Source: Zygnema cylindricum (lineage: Eukaryota > Streptophyta > Zygnematophyceae > Zygnematales > Zygnemataceae). Taken from it: DNA of 28,777 bases. Below the pieces are notes generated by a model that was not told where the DNA came from, searched no databases, and saw nothing but the letters and a program-made list of their open reading frames with translations. Shown here one piece after another: positions 1-11,730 of the stretch (its first letter is position 1; every line of letters begins with the position of its first letter). The stretch spans positions 11,384-40,160 of the forward strand of contig JBBHKE010002966.1 of NCBI GenBank assembly GCA_037447655.1, in the 5' to 3' direction. Both the position numbers and the translations under genes were made by a program.

Positions 1-174
1 ATATGAGTGTACATGCCGTACATTTATCTGTACGGTTCGTACAGTTGTCGCCGATAGTTATCGTTATCGGCGATAAGACCGATAGCGATATATTGTACCA
101 ATATATCGATTATCGGGTCCCCGAAAAATGGCCCATATCGGTTATCGGAAAATCCTTACCGATACACAACACTA
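1..174 (+). mobile_element. Right end of a hAT-like element (TAGTGTTG family)
   Basis: The right terminus CGATACACAACACTA (160-174) is the exact reverse complement of the left terminus at 9738 and differs by one base from the terminus of the intact element at 17696-18504. The interior is rich in TATCG/CGATA words, as in that element. The left part is outside the window. It sits in a citrate synthase intron or upstream of it. No transposase coding is seen. Confidence 0.6.
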
Positions 175-632
175 CCATTTCGGTTACTGTTTCTCACTTA
201 CTTTCTTACATAGATCAATTGAAGATCATTTGTTACAACCTACGGGATTCAGTTTCCACGCTGTTTTTATTGTAGACTGATTTGGGCATAAGCTGCATAA
301 TTTTTGTTACCTTTTACTTACAGCTCAAATTTTATTTTGCTTTCTAGCAAATTATCTGGAACAATGTTTTTCTGGAATTTGATTGGTTGTGAGATTCACG
401 GTGTAATATTTTTTTCTTTTTCACTAAGTTTTTTACCCAGGTATTATGGTCGTATTCTGAAAGGAATAAGCTGCAGGTTCTCGATGTACTTGTTTTAATT
501 CAATTACCTACAGTGGATATTTCAGAAATATCACAGTTATGAGCTTTTTATATGAGAACCTTTTTGCCCTGGGTAGAAAAAATTATACTCGGGGCGTCTT
601 TTTAGAAAAAAAATATCACATCTTGGCTTTGA

Positions 633-704
633 GTTTTTTTCACCTTTTTCGTTTTTTTCACCTTTTTCGTTTTTTTCACCTTTTTTGTTTTTTTCACCTT
701 TTTC
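633..704 (+). repeat. 18-bp minisatellite, 4 units
   Basis: Four consecutive 18-bp units of GTTTTTTTCACCTTTTTC with one or two substitutions, in the citrate synthase intron upstream of the exon at 835. The apparent Phe-rich open frame here is a by-product of the T-rich repeat. Confidence 0.85.
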
Positions 705-834
705 CGGTCTTGTTTTCAGTGCAGCTTGATCATGTCTTTTAAGATTTTTCTCATCATCCTTCTTTGGATCATGCCTCCAAGACTACTTGAGAAATAATTT
801 GGGTTCATATTTTTTTTTTCCTTTTTATTTTCAG

Positions 835-3800
835 ATCATGTTTTCAAAGTAGTGAATGCCCTTCCAGACGATGCTCATCCCATGACTCAATTCACCACTG
901 CCATAATGGCTCTCCAGGTTAGTACTTCTGGGAATAATGAAGTATAGTTACTGGAAAAATATATTTTTTGTTTACTGAATTTGTGAGGTGATAATACTTC
1001 CCTGGCACTTTGATCCAAACGTGTGTTAAATATTGTTCTATTTTGCTCAATTTGGGTCCATTGAGATCGATTCTGAGGTCAACGGTGTTGAAGTATGATT
1101 TTACTCTTCACACTTGACAATCTTGTAAAAGTGATGAAGCCCAATTAGCATTGCTGATAAAGTTTTATGGTGTTGATAATTAAATATATTTGTTTTGCGG
1201 TTCAATATAGTCAGTCATATATCAAGTTTCTTACAACTGTCTTCTAATTAAATTTCTGGGGGTTTTATCGATCCTATATGGTTGGGAACAGACACAGAGC
1301 AAATTCTCAAAGGCTTATCGAGAAGGATTAAATAAGTTTAAGTACTTTTCTTTTTCTTTTCTGTCTTTTGTAAGAGGGTTCTTGATTGTTCTTTTCGCTT
1401 GTGACCACAGATGATCAGTCTAAAATGATGGTCTTATAGTTACTGGATTATTTTCTCCCAATGCATGTTAAGGTGGTTTTAAGTTGGGATATTGATCACT
1501 TTGTTGTAGCTATTATTATGTTTAGTTGCTTGAATGTGAATGTCCAGTACCTTTGCAATTAGCGTGGATTTTCTGGCAAGTTTTTGAACTTTCCCTCTAG
1601 CGGAGAACCAAGGACTTATAACTCCAAATTTCAAAGAAAGTGTGAAACTTATATACTTAGAAGTTCAACCGACTTTCAAATTATCTCCTTTTTTTTGTGA
1701 CTTGCGGGGAACGGGGGGAGATGTGAACAAAGAAAAAATGTAAAGATATCGAACACCTTTTCTTTACCGTGGGTATTAAAGATCGTGTAATTTGCTTCGA
1801 TACTTATAACTTGTGGAACTTTTTTTTTTACATGCTTGTTTATTATCCAATTTCAATTGTAAAAAAATGTTTAAAAGTTCACTCGTAAAAAAGTTTAAAA
1901 GTCCACTTGTAAATGGAGAAATCACCGCAAATTATTTGCCCATTGTCCAAATCAGCATCCGGAAAAATCTGTTTATTTTGAAACCACAATTTTGAGTTCA
2001 AGTCCTAGGTCATAACGGGTATTGCCAGTCCATACTGTTTCATGTGTGGTTTTTTCAGGTCAGCTTTTCGTCCACATCGACTCTTCTTTTGGATTTAACA
2101 TGCTTTCTTGATTTCGATATGTGTCCGACTGCAAAAAATCATAAAATCACTATATAAACCCTTAGGAGTGGGATCTTTATGCAGGTATTGGGAGCCAGTT
2201 TATGAGGACAGCATGGACCTCATTGCAGCTCTCCCGGAACTTGCCTCCTTTATTTATAGAAGGTAGAATGGAGCACACCTTTTAGACCCAATTTAAGAGC
2301 ATTCTGCACAACCGCGTCCTTTTTGCTGTTCACATTTGCCTTCTTCCGATCTTCTTCTTTCTTTTTCTCTTTCCTCTTTCTCTTCCTCTTTCTTGTTTTC
2401 TTCTTCCCCCGTCCCCTTCCTCTGCCCCTCTTCTTCTTTCTTGTCTTCATCCTCTTTTTCCTCTTACCTCTTTCTCTCCTCTTCCCCTTCCACTTCCTCC
2501 TCTTCCTTCTCTTCCTCCTCCCTCCCCTGTTTCTCTTCTTTTTCCTCCCTTTCTAATCTCTTTAAATGTTCTTGCTGCCTGTCAAAATGGTTTTTTTTTG
2601 TTGTTTGTTTTCAGGACCTACAAGGGTGGAAAACTGATTGAAGCGGACCCAAATTTGGACTACGCGGCAAATTTTGCACACATGTTGGGATATTCTGACT
2701 CTGATTTTCATGAGTTGATGCGTCTTTATCTCTCCATTCACACGTGAGTTTTTGTTAATTTATTTGTTTTCCTTGCTCGGTAGAAATTGGATTTTAAGAA
2801 TCTACATGCAAATTCATAATTGGAATTGGAATGTAGGATCATCTATGCGACTTTCCATATTGTGGTCATAATGAATTATTCGGTCAAGCACTTCACCTAT
2901 TTCTACCTGTTTTTTAGAAAGAAATAAGGATATTTGTTATTTTTTGCAAACGTTCTGCAGGTCTTATACAAAATTTGTGTGAGGCTGAAAATTATCCTTT
3001 ATGGCATTTATTATTTTACCTCTCAGGCTGAGTTCCTGATTGGTTATAATACCAATCATCTTTACCTCGTCTCTGTCCTTGTTTAACTCTTTTTGACTTT
3101 GTCTTTATTGCAGAGATCATGAGGGAGGGAACGTGAGTGCTCATACTGTACATCTGGTGAGTAGACTTTTCCCCTTACTATCGTACTTTATATTTCACCA
3201 TAAAGTATGTTTATTAATTTGTCATTAAATGTACTTGTAGTTGTTGTAATGATACTTTATTTTCTGTTCGCGGTTTTACATAGTCATTTTCTTAGTATTG
3301 TCGTCATGTGAAGGGTATTCTTAATTTTGTCAATGTAGTGTATCGTATTTTTGTAGTCATCCATTTAAGAATAAAAATTGTTGATCTTTTCATGTCAGGT
3401 GGGGAGTGCCCTTTCGGATCCGTATTTGAGTTTTGCCGCGGGAATGAATGGACTGGCTGGACCCCTTCACGGTCTTGCAAACCAGGTAAAAAGAGATGTA
3501 TATGTTTCTATATAATCTACATTTACAAACACACACACATATATGTACTATATACATACATAATATGTATATGTGTATAACATTATATATCATGAAGATT
3601 TTCGTTTGTTTTTTGGAATCCTAAGCGGTTTTCGATGGTTTAGTTTTCCATGTCTTCAACTTTTTTGACCTCGTGTGGAAGTTCACCCCGTCCCCTTTCC
3701 CCTTTTTTTTTTGCGTTTTTCAGGAGGTTTTGCGGTGGTTAACGGAAGTCAGTAATGAAATTGGCGCCACAGTGAGCAAGGAACAACTTGCAGATTTTGT

Positions 3801-6800
3801 CAACAAAACTCTCAAAAGTGGGAAGGTGGGTTTTGATCCCTTAATTTTGTTTCTTCTTAATTCATTTCCTCCCTTCTCCCTCCTTCAATCTTCCCTCATT
3901 CCTTCATATTCCTTAGGTTTTGTTAACTTTTTCTCCCTTTAGTTTTTCGTTACCTCTACGTTTACTTCTGCTCTTGCTTATTACTTTTGTTTATTCAGAT
4001 AAAAATGACTTGGATATAGTGTAAACAATAACGTATAATTTATGTTCAAATTTGTGGAAAGCCGATAATAAAGCAATCGGGCATCGCCATCATGGTCTGG
4101 TAGAGGTTAATACGGTCATTTTAATGTTTTATGCTGGTTTTGCTCCTTAAATATATCTTCTTTTTTTATTGTTTTCTTTTATTTAGGTCGTTCCTGGATA
4201 TGGTCACGCTGTTCTCCGGAAAACAGACCCACGCTATACTTGTCAACGGGAATTTGCTCTAAAACATTTACCGGACGACCCCATGTTTAAATTAGTAAGT
4301 TCTCTTTTCTCGACTCCGTGTTTAAGTCAGTAAGTACTTTTCACTTAAGGCTATCATATGTGTGTATTGGAGATGGTTTTTCACTAGCAGGGAAACAGGC
4401 GTTTTAGCGATATCCTAAAAAGACATAAAATGCAATGATAAGCACAGATAAATAAAGACAAAGACGATAAAGCCAAAATAGCCAAATTAACTCAGTAATA
4501 AACAGTGGTAAACATAGTCAAAGACTGATTGAAGAAGGTAGCTAAACCAGATGGGAAAGACATGAAAAAGCAGATAGAAATAGATAAATCAGTATGAACC
4601 TTTCAATTTGATGCCATTTGGTCAATTTCAATACCTGAAAGACTTCTTGCAACTGAAACTGAGACATGGAACTGCAACTGAAACTGAAACATAGAACTTT
4701 GTTATCATTATTATTGTGGTCCATGTTAGTTGTAGGCGGTAATGTGGATAATGAATTCTTTGTGAAATCTGGTCTTATCAATTTCTAAAACGGGTGTTAA
4801 ATGAAAATTGTAAGTGATACATAAATTGTCTATGGAGGGGCAAATATTAGAGAAAAGCCATTATTTGCCAATTTTAGTGTTGATTGTATCGTTTACAGGT
4901 GTCAAATTTTGAGGATTAACTCAAGTATATATTTAGTGTGTATACAGGGGTATATTAAGTTGCAGGAGTTTCTTGGTCCTTAACCACAAATTTTTGTGAC
5001 TTGCACACAATTCAGTGTGGATGACAGTATAACAAAGAAAAAAGGAGTGGAAAATGACTGAAAACATTGTTTACAAAGTGTCCTCCTTTTTGGTGGATAT
5101 GGCATGGAACATACTTCTATTCTCATCCATACTATTGAATTAGACACATGCAACTGATTCCAGATTTTCTGTCTGGTTTTTCTTTGTTTTGCTTTGTTTT
5201 GATTTTTTATTCTTTTTTTTGGTTTGTATGGCAGGTTTCCCACCTTTATGAAGTGGTCCCTCCCATACTTTTGGCCGGTGGAAAGGTAAGTACTATCTTT
5301 GTGCTTTTGTCGTCTTGTATTTTTTGTACATTTTTGTGCCTCCAGCCCTCTTGCCAGGCTCTGTCTGAGGAGTTTTTTTGTCGTTTTTCTTAACTGTTAC
5401 TTTTATAGAAACGAAGGAAACCTCTTTTTTTTCTCTTTGTGTCTAATTTACGGTACTGGAACTAATGATCATGCCTCATGTTAATAAGAAGGATGTACTT
5501 AGGTTGATTATTATAAGTGCGGTTATGGTAATATAAAGGGAGATATTTGTTATTCATTGATGTATTTATCTATTTGCTTACGACCTTTCTCCTTTTTCTC
5601 CTCTATCTGGTTATTCCTCACTACAGGTAAAGAATCCATGGCCCAATGTGGATGCTCACAGTGGAGTTTTGCTTCAATACTACGGCATGACTGAGTCAAA
5701 GTAAGCTCTTCAATTGCAACACTTTGCTTATGGAACCTCCCTCTCTGCCCTCTCTCTGTGTTTATATTATATATAAGTTGTATGCAAAAACAGCAATTTT
5801 GAAACCAAATTTCTTCTCGTGTTCAATGTTTTCAAAGTATTCAACACACCTGTATATATGCATGTCATAAATTATGGCTGGAAAATGCAAAGTCTGGCTG
5901 TCAGAACGCTTCCTTTTTGAAATAAATTAGGTTTTTGAGAGGAATTTGTTGAAACCATACGTTGTGGAATTGCTCGAAATGTCATCAGTGTGGTTTTCTA
6001 ACATATGGATCGTCAAATGTTTTTTAGTTGAAGATCGTGTGTTTTGGATTTCCTAATATGTATATTTTGCAAATTTGTGATACAAATTGTTGTAACATAT
6101 ATTAACGGTCATATATTAACGATTTTCTTTTTGTATTGTCTGGTTGTTTTCAGCTACTACACAGTTCTTTTTGGAGTAGCTCGAGCCATGGGAACCCTGT
6201 CACAGGTAAGTGGTCACTTTGGTCCTTGAAACTACTTCATTTAAATTTGTACACGTGTCAGACTGTTAAGGATTCAACATTTACCAACATTAGTGTGGAC
6301 ATTTTGCTATATTTTTTTCCAAATCTGCCAGTGAACACTATTTTATGTGGAGGGTTTAGGTGACATGCAGTCCATATTGATTCAATGGTCGTACCAAACA
6401 AAATATTCTGGTCTTAATTTAGAAACCATCAATATAACTTCGCTTTAAAGAAAAAAAGGGTTCATATATATTAGGCTGAAATGGTGTACCGAAAGCTTTT
6501 TCCTTCACCCAATGAAGTAACAGGTGTTTGCCACACAAGGGAAATAGAATATTTCAAAAAAAATCTTGGGGTTTTTTATCTTTGAAAACAGTTATGTTTC
6601 GGTCCCGTCTTTCGTCTGCATCTTCTCTTGCTTGGATTTGGTTTGTCGAAACTACCTTCCCTTACTTCGATCTCATTTGGCTAAAGTATTTATTATCCTT
6701 TGGGATTTTGCAGCTCATATGGGATCGAGCCCTTGGACTTCCCATTGAGCGTCCCAAGAGTATGACTTCGCAGTGGATCGAGGAATATGCCCAAAAGAAA

Positions 6801-6815
6801 ACCATGGCAGCTTGA
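835..6815 (+). CDS. CSY: Citrate synthase, mitochondrial type (3' part, 12 exons)
   Basis: Condenses oxaloacetate and acetyl-CoA to citrate, the first step of the TCA cycle, in the mitochondrial matrix. Exons: 835-917, 1292-1341, 2185-2262, 2615-2743, 3114-3156, 3399-3485, 3724-3825, 4187-4294, 5235-5285, 5627-5700, 6154-6205, 6714-6815; phases match at every junction and all introns are GT-AG. They give 318 residues plus a split first codon, against about 470 for plant enzymes, so roughly the first 150 residues are upstream of the window. Visible motifs in order: [21 protein letters not shown] (catalytic His, exon 5); [26 protein letters not shown] (second catalytic His, exon 8); [11 protein letters not shown] (catalytic Asp, exon 10); [16 protein letters not shown]. 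It ends in TMAA without a peroxisomal SKL-type signal, and the sequence resembles the plant mitochondrial rather than the peroxisomal isoform. Intact as far as seen. The family call is certain; the organelle is inferred because the transit peptide is not in view. Confidence 0.96.
2336..2556 (+). repeat. Pyrimidine-rich low-complexity tract in citrate synthase intron
   Basis: About 220 bases almost wholly C and T on the sense strand (TTCTTCC, CTCTTCC words), ending about 60 bases before the 3' splice site of the exon at 2615. It opens frames on both strands (Ser/Phe-rich and Lys/Arg-rich) that are composition artefacts. It may act as an extended polypyrimidine tract. Confidence 0.75.
4641..4695 (+). 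repeat. Short GAAACT-type repeat in citrate synthase intron
   Basis: Imperfect run of AACTGAAACT / AACTGCAACT words in the intron between the exons ending 4294 and starting 5235. It uses the same hexamer as the much longer block at 24600-24980 in the transporter gene. Confidence 0.5.
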
Positions 6816-7725
6816 AGGGAACCGTCGTCTTTATCCCTTATTGAGTCTCGGTTAAGCCGCACTTAATAAGTCTAAATCGGTCGGTTGTATAATGGTTGTT
6901 TGCGACGGTGAAGGCTCGAAACGTTTTCGCCGTTTGGTTCCATGGAAATAAAGTTTGTGTGTGCCGAAGGCAAAGATAAAACATAGATGGTTTTGACAAG
7001 AAATGTTAGGTTTAACCGAAATCTTAGGATCGATAATATTTGGTTTCACCAAGAAGTAAAGGTTTTTCCACATTCTTGAGATCGAGAAGTTCATGGTCTG
7101 ACAAAGAATTTCAGGTTTAACCAAAATATAATGTTGAATCAAGAATTTCAAGTCTAACCAAAGGACTAAGCTTGAATAGTGAAGTTAATAGGGATTTTCG
7201 AGTTCAACAGCCAATAGTCAAAAAGATAGGCTTAGTTCTTGGTCCTTTCGGGATATCGTAACTTGATGTAAGAACTTGTGAAGGCTCGTAATTAATTTTC
7301 ACAAGTTGACCATTTGTTGGGTATGAGTTGACTATGGCTTTGAATATGGGTGCGGATGACTAGAGTGTGATAAGTAGTCCAGTGTTATTGCCCGACTGCT
7401 GTACTTACGCCTTTGGAATTAAAACAACTGGAGTGGACTCCATTTTGCGTAACGAAAATTTGGTTAAAAATAGAATATTACCTTTTCTTTGAAGGTAGGT
7501 TTAAATGTGCGTATTACTTTTGCAGGATGATTGTACAACCGTATTTTGTTCTTTAGTGCATAATCGACGGTTTATTCGGTGAGGAACAGAATTAGGAAAT
7601 CCATAAAGGTGGTTGGATGACCATGTGATTTGCAATACGATTATCGATAATTGACATTGAGACCGCCTACCTGTTATCTACTTGACTTGGTTAAAACATT
7701 TTTGCGTGAACGTGATTTAGAGGTA
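6681..7725 (+). repeat. Source copy of a ~1-kb duplication (citrate synthase 3' end)
   Basis: Covers the end of the last intron, the last exon and the 3' flank of citrate synthase. A diverged direct copy is at 12541-13606, aligning in order through the last exon, the AATAAA region, the block near 7320 (GGGTATGAGTTGAC) and a block ending near GTGATTTAGAG. This copy holds the intact exon, so it is taken as the ancestral one. Confidence 0.85.
6947..6952 (+). promoter_or_regulatory. Poly(A) signal of citrate synthase
   Basis: AATAAA lies 132 bases after the stop codon and is followed by a GT-rich stretch (GTTTGTGTGTG), the usual arrangement for mRNA 3' end formation. The motif is conserved in the duplicated copy near 12823. 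Position of cleavage is not determinable here. Confidence 0.5.
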
Positions 7726-9306
7726 TCTACATTGGTAATAATCTCCTCGTTGTGTTTTACTAGATAATGTGACGGTAAAACCATTTGGGTGCAAATAAAA
7801 CGAAAAGCCAAACACGACCCTAAAACTGAACAATGAAATAAGCGAACTAGAAGTGAAAAGCAACACAGATTCAACACACAAAAACATACAAAGGGTGTGG
7901 AAAACGTAAGCACGAAAACAACAGCAAACATATGTATAGAAAACGATATCAAGCTTATGCCTAAAAAAATAGAACATCGTGAAAAGGAACTTAGCCAATC
8001 CTCAAGCTTGACAGGGCACGCTTAGGAAGATCAACAACACATTGACGATCCATATTTGCAACAACAAATTGAAGGAGTACAAAAGCTTCCACAGGTTTGA
8101 AACCCACTGAGAAACTTCGGCGAAAAAAATAACGTCGAAGACAAAGAGACACGAGGACATAATACGGAGGGTTCGCAGAGCCCCACTTCTCAAAAAAATG
8201 TTGACCAAAGGTACCTAAAAATTCATCCAAGGGAAGCCCAACCGACCACCTCGGCTCCCATTGGAATAAAGTCATCCGTGACACTGTGATACGCATAATC
8301 AAACTGCTAATTATTAGCACCGTCGGATGCATCTACTCCAACATTTTCCGACACTCGAGCCACAACTACAACAAAGGCGGAGTTGAATTGAAAATGAGCA
8401 ATGTTAAACCATTTGATAACATAGTAGAAAAAGAAAGCAAAAGTCAAAACGAAACTGAAAAAAATCACAAAAAATCAAACAAACAAAAAATAAAAAATAT
8501 TGTGAAATAAACTAACACATAAACAAAACAAACTAACCAAACACCCGGATATTACTCCATGAAAACGGCAACAAAACTTTGACAAAACCTTCCATAAAAA
8601 CTCAAAACATACCGTATAACCTTTAACATAACTAATGATCTCTATAAGGGGGCCAGCCTTGTAAATCCTCGTGCCCGACGAATAACTTTAACGGGAGGTA
8701 TGAAGGACGGGGTTCGTGATAGCAATAAAAAACATAAAAGGATGGAAGCCTCCACGCCATCAATGTTCACTTGTTTAAAGCTTGCAAATTCTTGACTTTC
8801 TGAAACCGACATGTACACATTGAAGTTGTTCGGAACCTACCCCTTGGTACGTGTCGAGATGTATCGCTGTCTATTCAATTGTGATGTAGAATGATAAGTT
8901 AGTGATAATCACACATTTTTCCTAAGCTGTGCATAATGAACCTTATTGCGAAAGATAACCCTGTGTAGTTAGTTATAAGCATACTTCAAAATCAATAATT
9001 GCCTAAGTCGAAAGGAGATGCAAAGTTTTTAATTTCAACCAGTATTCGCAATTCGTGTAAAAGTCGTGAAAATTGAGGTTTTTGTTGGTTAAAATGATTC
9101 ACAAGAGAAAACCTTCAAACAAATATAGCATCAATAAGGTCATAAAAAAAACGGTATTTATCACACAAGTCTTTGAAGTCTATAAAAGATATAATTGACC
9201 AAACGACATGGTTTTAAGGATTGAATTGATTGTTTAGTGAAATATTGTGAAGTATTAACGTAATGCTTAAATCGAACACATTATAAACAAACGTTTTTTG
9301 AATTTA

Positions 9307-9390
9307 TTGCTCGACTCATTTTACTAATATCCACACGTCGCACGAACAGTTTGACAATTACAAGCAATTGCACAAAGTTTGGACCGAAAC
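9307..9390 (+). repeat. Diverged third copy of the 10377/11340 repeat
   Basis: Collinear matches to the start of the repeat at 10377: ATTGCTCGA for ATCGCTCGA, CCACACGTCGCA for CCACGCGTCGCA, and GCACAAAGTTTGGACCGAA for GCACAAAGTTTGGAACGAA. Several differences are C-to-T type. This makes the unit a dispersed family rather than a purely local duplication. Confidence 0.5.
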
Positions 9391-9717
9391 CGAATGGTAT
9401 GGAATATGACGAGGAGTCAAGTGGTGCCGTATAGTTTTTGTACATATACGAAGGAAAAGAATTTAACAACAACTCAGTGTTTTCCATTTTTTAGCAATGA
9501 AAAAATTGTCGAAAATATGATTTTTTAACGTCTATTTTGACCAATGACGGCCTATGTTCTTATAGAATGGATGCTCAAAACATCATTCCTTTTCGTCTTG
9601 TTTTATCGATGGCGATGGCTGTCATAAAAGAAGAGGAGCTCCTCCGTGGATGGTTGGTCGACACCCAAAATGATTAGTAGTTCGATTGTACAACATGCTC
9701 CGTTAGCATAATATTAT

Positions 9718-9737
9718 CCTTATATATATATATATAT
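9718..9737 (+). repeat. Short (TA)n tract
   Basis: A TA dinucleotide run directly abuts the left terminus of the hAT-like end that starts at 9738, so it is the likely insertion site. Confidence 0.7.
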
Positions 9738-9800
9738 TAGTGTTGTGTATCGGGAAATCGATATATCCGACACCAGATATTATAGGTTATCGAACAGTGA
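9738..9800 (+). mobile_element. Left end of a hAT-like element (TAGTGTTG family)
   Basis: TAGTGTTGTGTATCG at 9738-9752 is the exact reverse complement of the terminus at 160-174 and one mismatch from that of the intact element at 17696. No matching right end was found downstream, so the element is truncated or its end has decayed; the right boundary given is arbitrary. Confidence 0.5.
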
Positions 9801-10376
9801 CTACGGTGAGGTTTGGGGGGCTGGACCGTACCACAATACGGAATAGATATTGTGACAGAGGGGGAGGGGATGCTTTTGGACGTCAATTGGACCGGAATTA
9901 CAACTGTTACCACTAAAAATGTCGTCATAATAATATTTACTGCTTTACGCCGGTATGGTTCGAGCTGTACTTGGGTTGTTAGACATTTTGTGGACAGATA
10001 TTGTCCTCGTACTTATTGCGACTGTTGCTTAAGACAGGTTCTCGTCGAGCGTCAAGAGAGAAATTATCTTGGGAGCCTCTCAAGATCATTGGACGATTAT
10101 ATATTATTTTTTATTTTTTCATTTAAAAAGATTTGCATCGGTTGAAGCATTGTATCGATAAAATATCCGCCGTCGATTGCGCGAAACAAAGGTTAGAGGA
10201 AAAAGCTGTACGTCCTTAGATTAAGCGAAAAGCGACCGGGTTTAGCAAAATAGTAGATCGCGTAATGCAGGTTTTGGACGTACAGCATTGCATAGTTTTT
10301 AAATCGGACGCATAAGAAAACAGATTGGCAAACGCATAGGAAACAAATCCGCAAAACGGTCAGCTTCATTAAATCT

Positions 10377-10760
10377 ATCGCTCGATCCAGTTTAGCGGTT
10401 GCCACGCGTCGCAGGATCTTCCGGCGATTGCAATCCGCCGCACAAAGTTTGGAACGAACGGCACCGGCCTGTAACGCAGCATGGCCGTACACTCGATCGT
10501 GTGATGCCGCATGGCCGTACAGCTGATCGTGCGGCGCAGCATCGCCGTACAGCGGATCGTGCGGCTGTGGAATTTTGAAGTTTCGACGACGATGACGTTT
10601 CGACGCTGCGCACGTTTCGACAATTCGCACGTTTTAGATTTCCCACTTGGAGGACGACAGGAAGGACAGTCCTCTCGTATCGCCCTCTCCGTATATGACA
10701 ATTCCCTCCTACTCTCTCCACCTTTCCCCCTCCATGTTTCTCTCTCTATCTCTCCACCTC
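10377..10760 (+). repeat. GC-rich direct repeat, copy 1
   Basis: Starts ATCGCTCGATCCAG and runs into a CT-rich tail. Copy 2 is 963 bases downstream and differs by one substitution that I can see (CGTACAG for CGTACAT) before the CT-rich ends diverge. It is far richer in CpG than its surroundings. It contains three 30-bp tandem units at 10476-10565 (core GCATGGCCGTACA...GATCGTG). Open frames occur on both strands, none recognisable. Function unknown. Confidence 0.9.
10476..10565 (+). repeat. Three 30-bp tandem units within copy 1
   Basis: Units at 10476-10505, 10506-10535 and 10536-10565 share GC[A/C]GCAT[G/C]GCCGTACA followed by GATCGTG. The same triplet recurs at 11439-11528 in copy 2. The units are rich in short palindromes (GTAC, GATC). 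Confidence 0.85.
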
Positions 10761-11180
10761 TTTCCCTCCACCTCTGTACCCATCTGGCAGCCTCTCTCCT
10801 GCCATCTCTCCTTCCTTCACCTCATCTGGTCACGTCACCCCCTATCATCCATTCTCCCGCAAGCCCTCCCTCTCCCTTTTTCATCTTCCCTTTATTTTTT
10901 CTTCTTTTTCTTTTCTTCTCTCCCTTTTTCCTTTTCCCTCTTTTTTCGTTGTGTGTGTATATATATATATATTTATATTTATTTTTTTATATATGCATAT
11001 ACATACATATATCTTTATGTGTGTGTTTAAACAGGTACGTGGGAGCGAGGGAAGATGGAAGAGAGAGAGAGAGAGAGAGGGCTTGCTGGAGAATGATAGA
11101 GGGTGACGTGGCAGGATTAAGTGAGGGAGAGATGGCAGAAGAGGGACTGACAGATGGATAGAGAGGTGGAGGGAAGGACG
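10755..11180 (+). repeat. Long imperfect inverted repeat (foldback)
   Basis: The left arm, about 10755-10890, is pyrimidine-rich; the right arm, about 11045-11180, is its approximate reverse complement. Non-trivial matches support this: GGCTTGC-GGAGAATG, GGGTGACGTG, GAGAGATGGCAG and AGAGGTGGAGGGAAGG on the right pair with their complements in the same order on the left. The spacer of about 150 bases holds CT-rich, GTGTGT and TATATA tracts. A transcript would form a stem of roughly 130 bp. It lies entirely between the two direct repeats. Confidence 0.7.
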
Positions 11181-11200
11181 GAAGGAGGGAAAGAAGGTAG

Positions 11201-11310
11201 TCTCTCCCTCTCCCTCTCCCTCTCCCTCTCCCTCTCCCTCTCCCTCTCCCTCTCTCTCCCTCTCCCTNNNNNNNNNNCTCCCTTTCTCCACCTCTCTCTA
11301 TCTCTCTCTT
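11201..11310 (+). repeat. CCCTCT hexamer tract with 10-N assembly gap
   Basis: Run of CCCTCT units interrupted by ten N bases at 11268-11277. The gap size is a placeholder, so true tract length is unknown. The same hexamer occurs at 22205-22390, 23150-23850 and 27834-27857. Confidence 0.9.
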
Positions 11311-11339
11311 TGTACCTCCCCCTTTCCACCTCTCTCATC

Positions 11340-11723
11340 ATCGCTCGATCCAGTTTAGCGGTTGCCACGCGTCGCAGGATCTTCCGGCGATTGCAATCCG
11401 CCGCACAAAGTTTGGAACGAACGGCACCGGCCTGTAACGCAGCATGGCCGTACACTCGATCGTGTGATGCCGCATGGCCGTACATCTGATCGTGCGGCGC
11501 AGCATCGCCGTACAGCGGATCGTGCGGCTGTGGAATTTTGAAGTTTCGACGACGATGACGTTTCGACGCTGCGCACGTTTCGACAATTCGCACGTTTTAG
11601 ATTTCCCACTTGGAGGACGACAGGAAGGACAGTCCTCTCGTATCGCCCTCTCCGTATATGACAATTCCCTCCTACTCTCTCCACCTTTCCCCCTCCATGT
11701 TTCTCTCTCTATCTCTCTCCACC
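11340..11723 (+). repeat. GC-rich direct repeat, copy 2
   Basis: Nearly identical to 10377-10760 at an offset of 963 bases, including the three 30-bp units (11439-11528). Such identity next to a scaffold gap implies either very recent duplication or a duplicated contig end in the assembly. Confidence 0.9.
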
Positions 11724-11730
11724 TCTCTAT

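Larger units (their letters stand above)
7726..9737 (+). other. Intergenic, no recognised gene
   Basis: Both strands carry open frames up to 113 codons (for example minus strand 7991-8332), but none shows a motif I recognise, and overlapping frames of similar length exist on the same strand. 8440-8540 is A-rich. A diverged copy of the GC-rich repeat found at 10377 and 11340 lies near 9307-9390. Probably decayed repeat DNA. Confidence 0.5.

Noticed and set aside
719-742. GATCATGTCTTTTAAG after TTTTCAG, resembling the start of the exon at 835
   Set aside because: Only about 15 bases are similar, the frame stops at once, and the real exon at 835 continues into conserved citrate synthase sequence; probably chance.
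7991-8332. 113-codon minus-strand open frame
   Set aside because: No recognised motif, overlapped by another similar open frame, and no supporting neighbours; not enough to call a gene.
10193-10721. Open frames over the CpG-rich repeat, duplicated at 11117-11684, on the minus strand (and plus)
   Set aside because: Several overlapping frames are open on both strands in this GC-rich unit, no family motif is visible, and duplication explains their repeated appearance.
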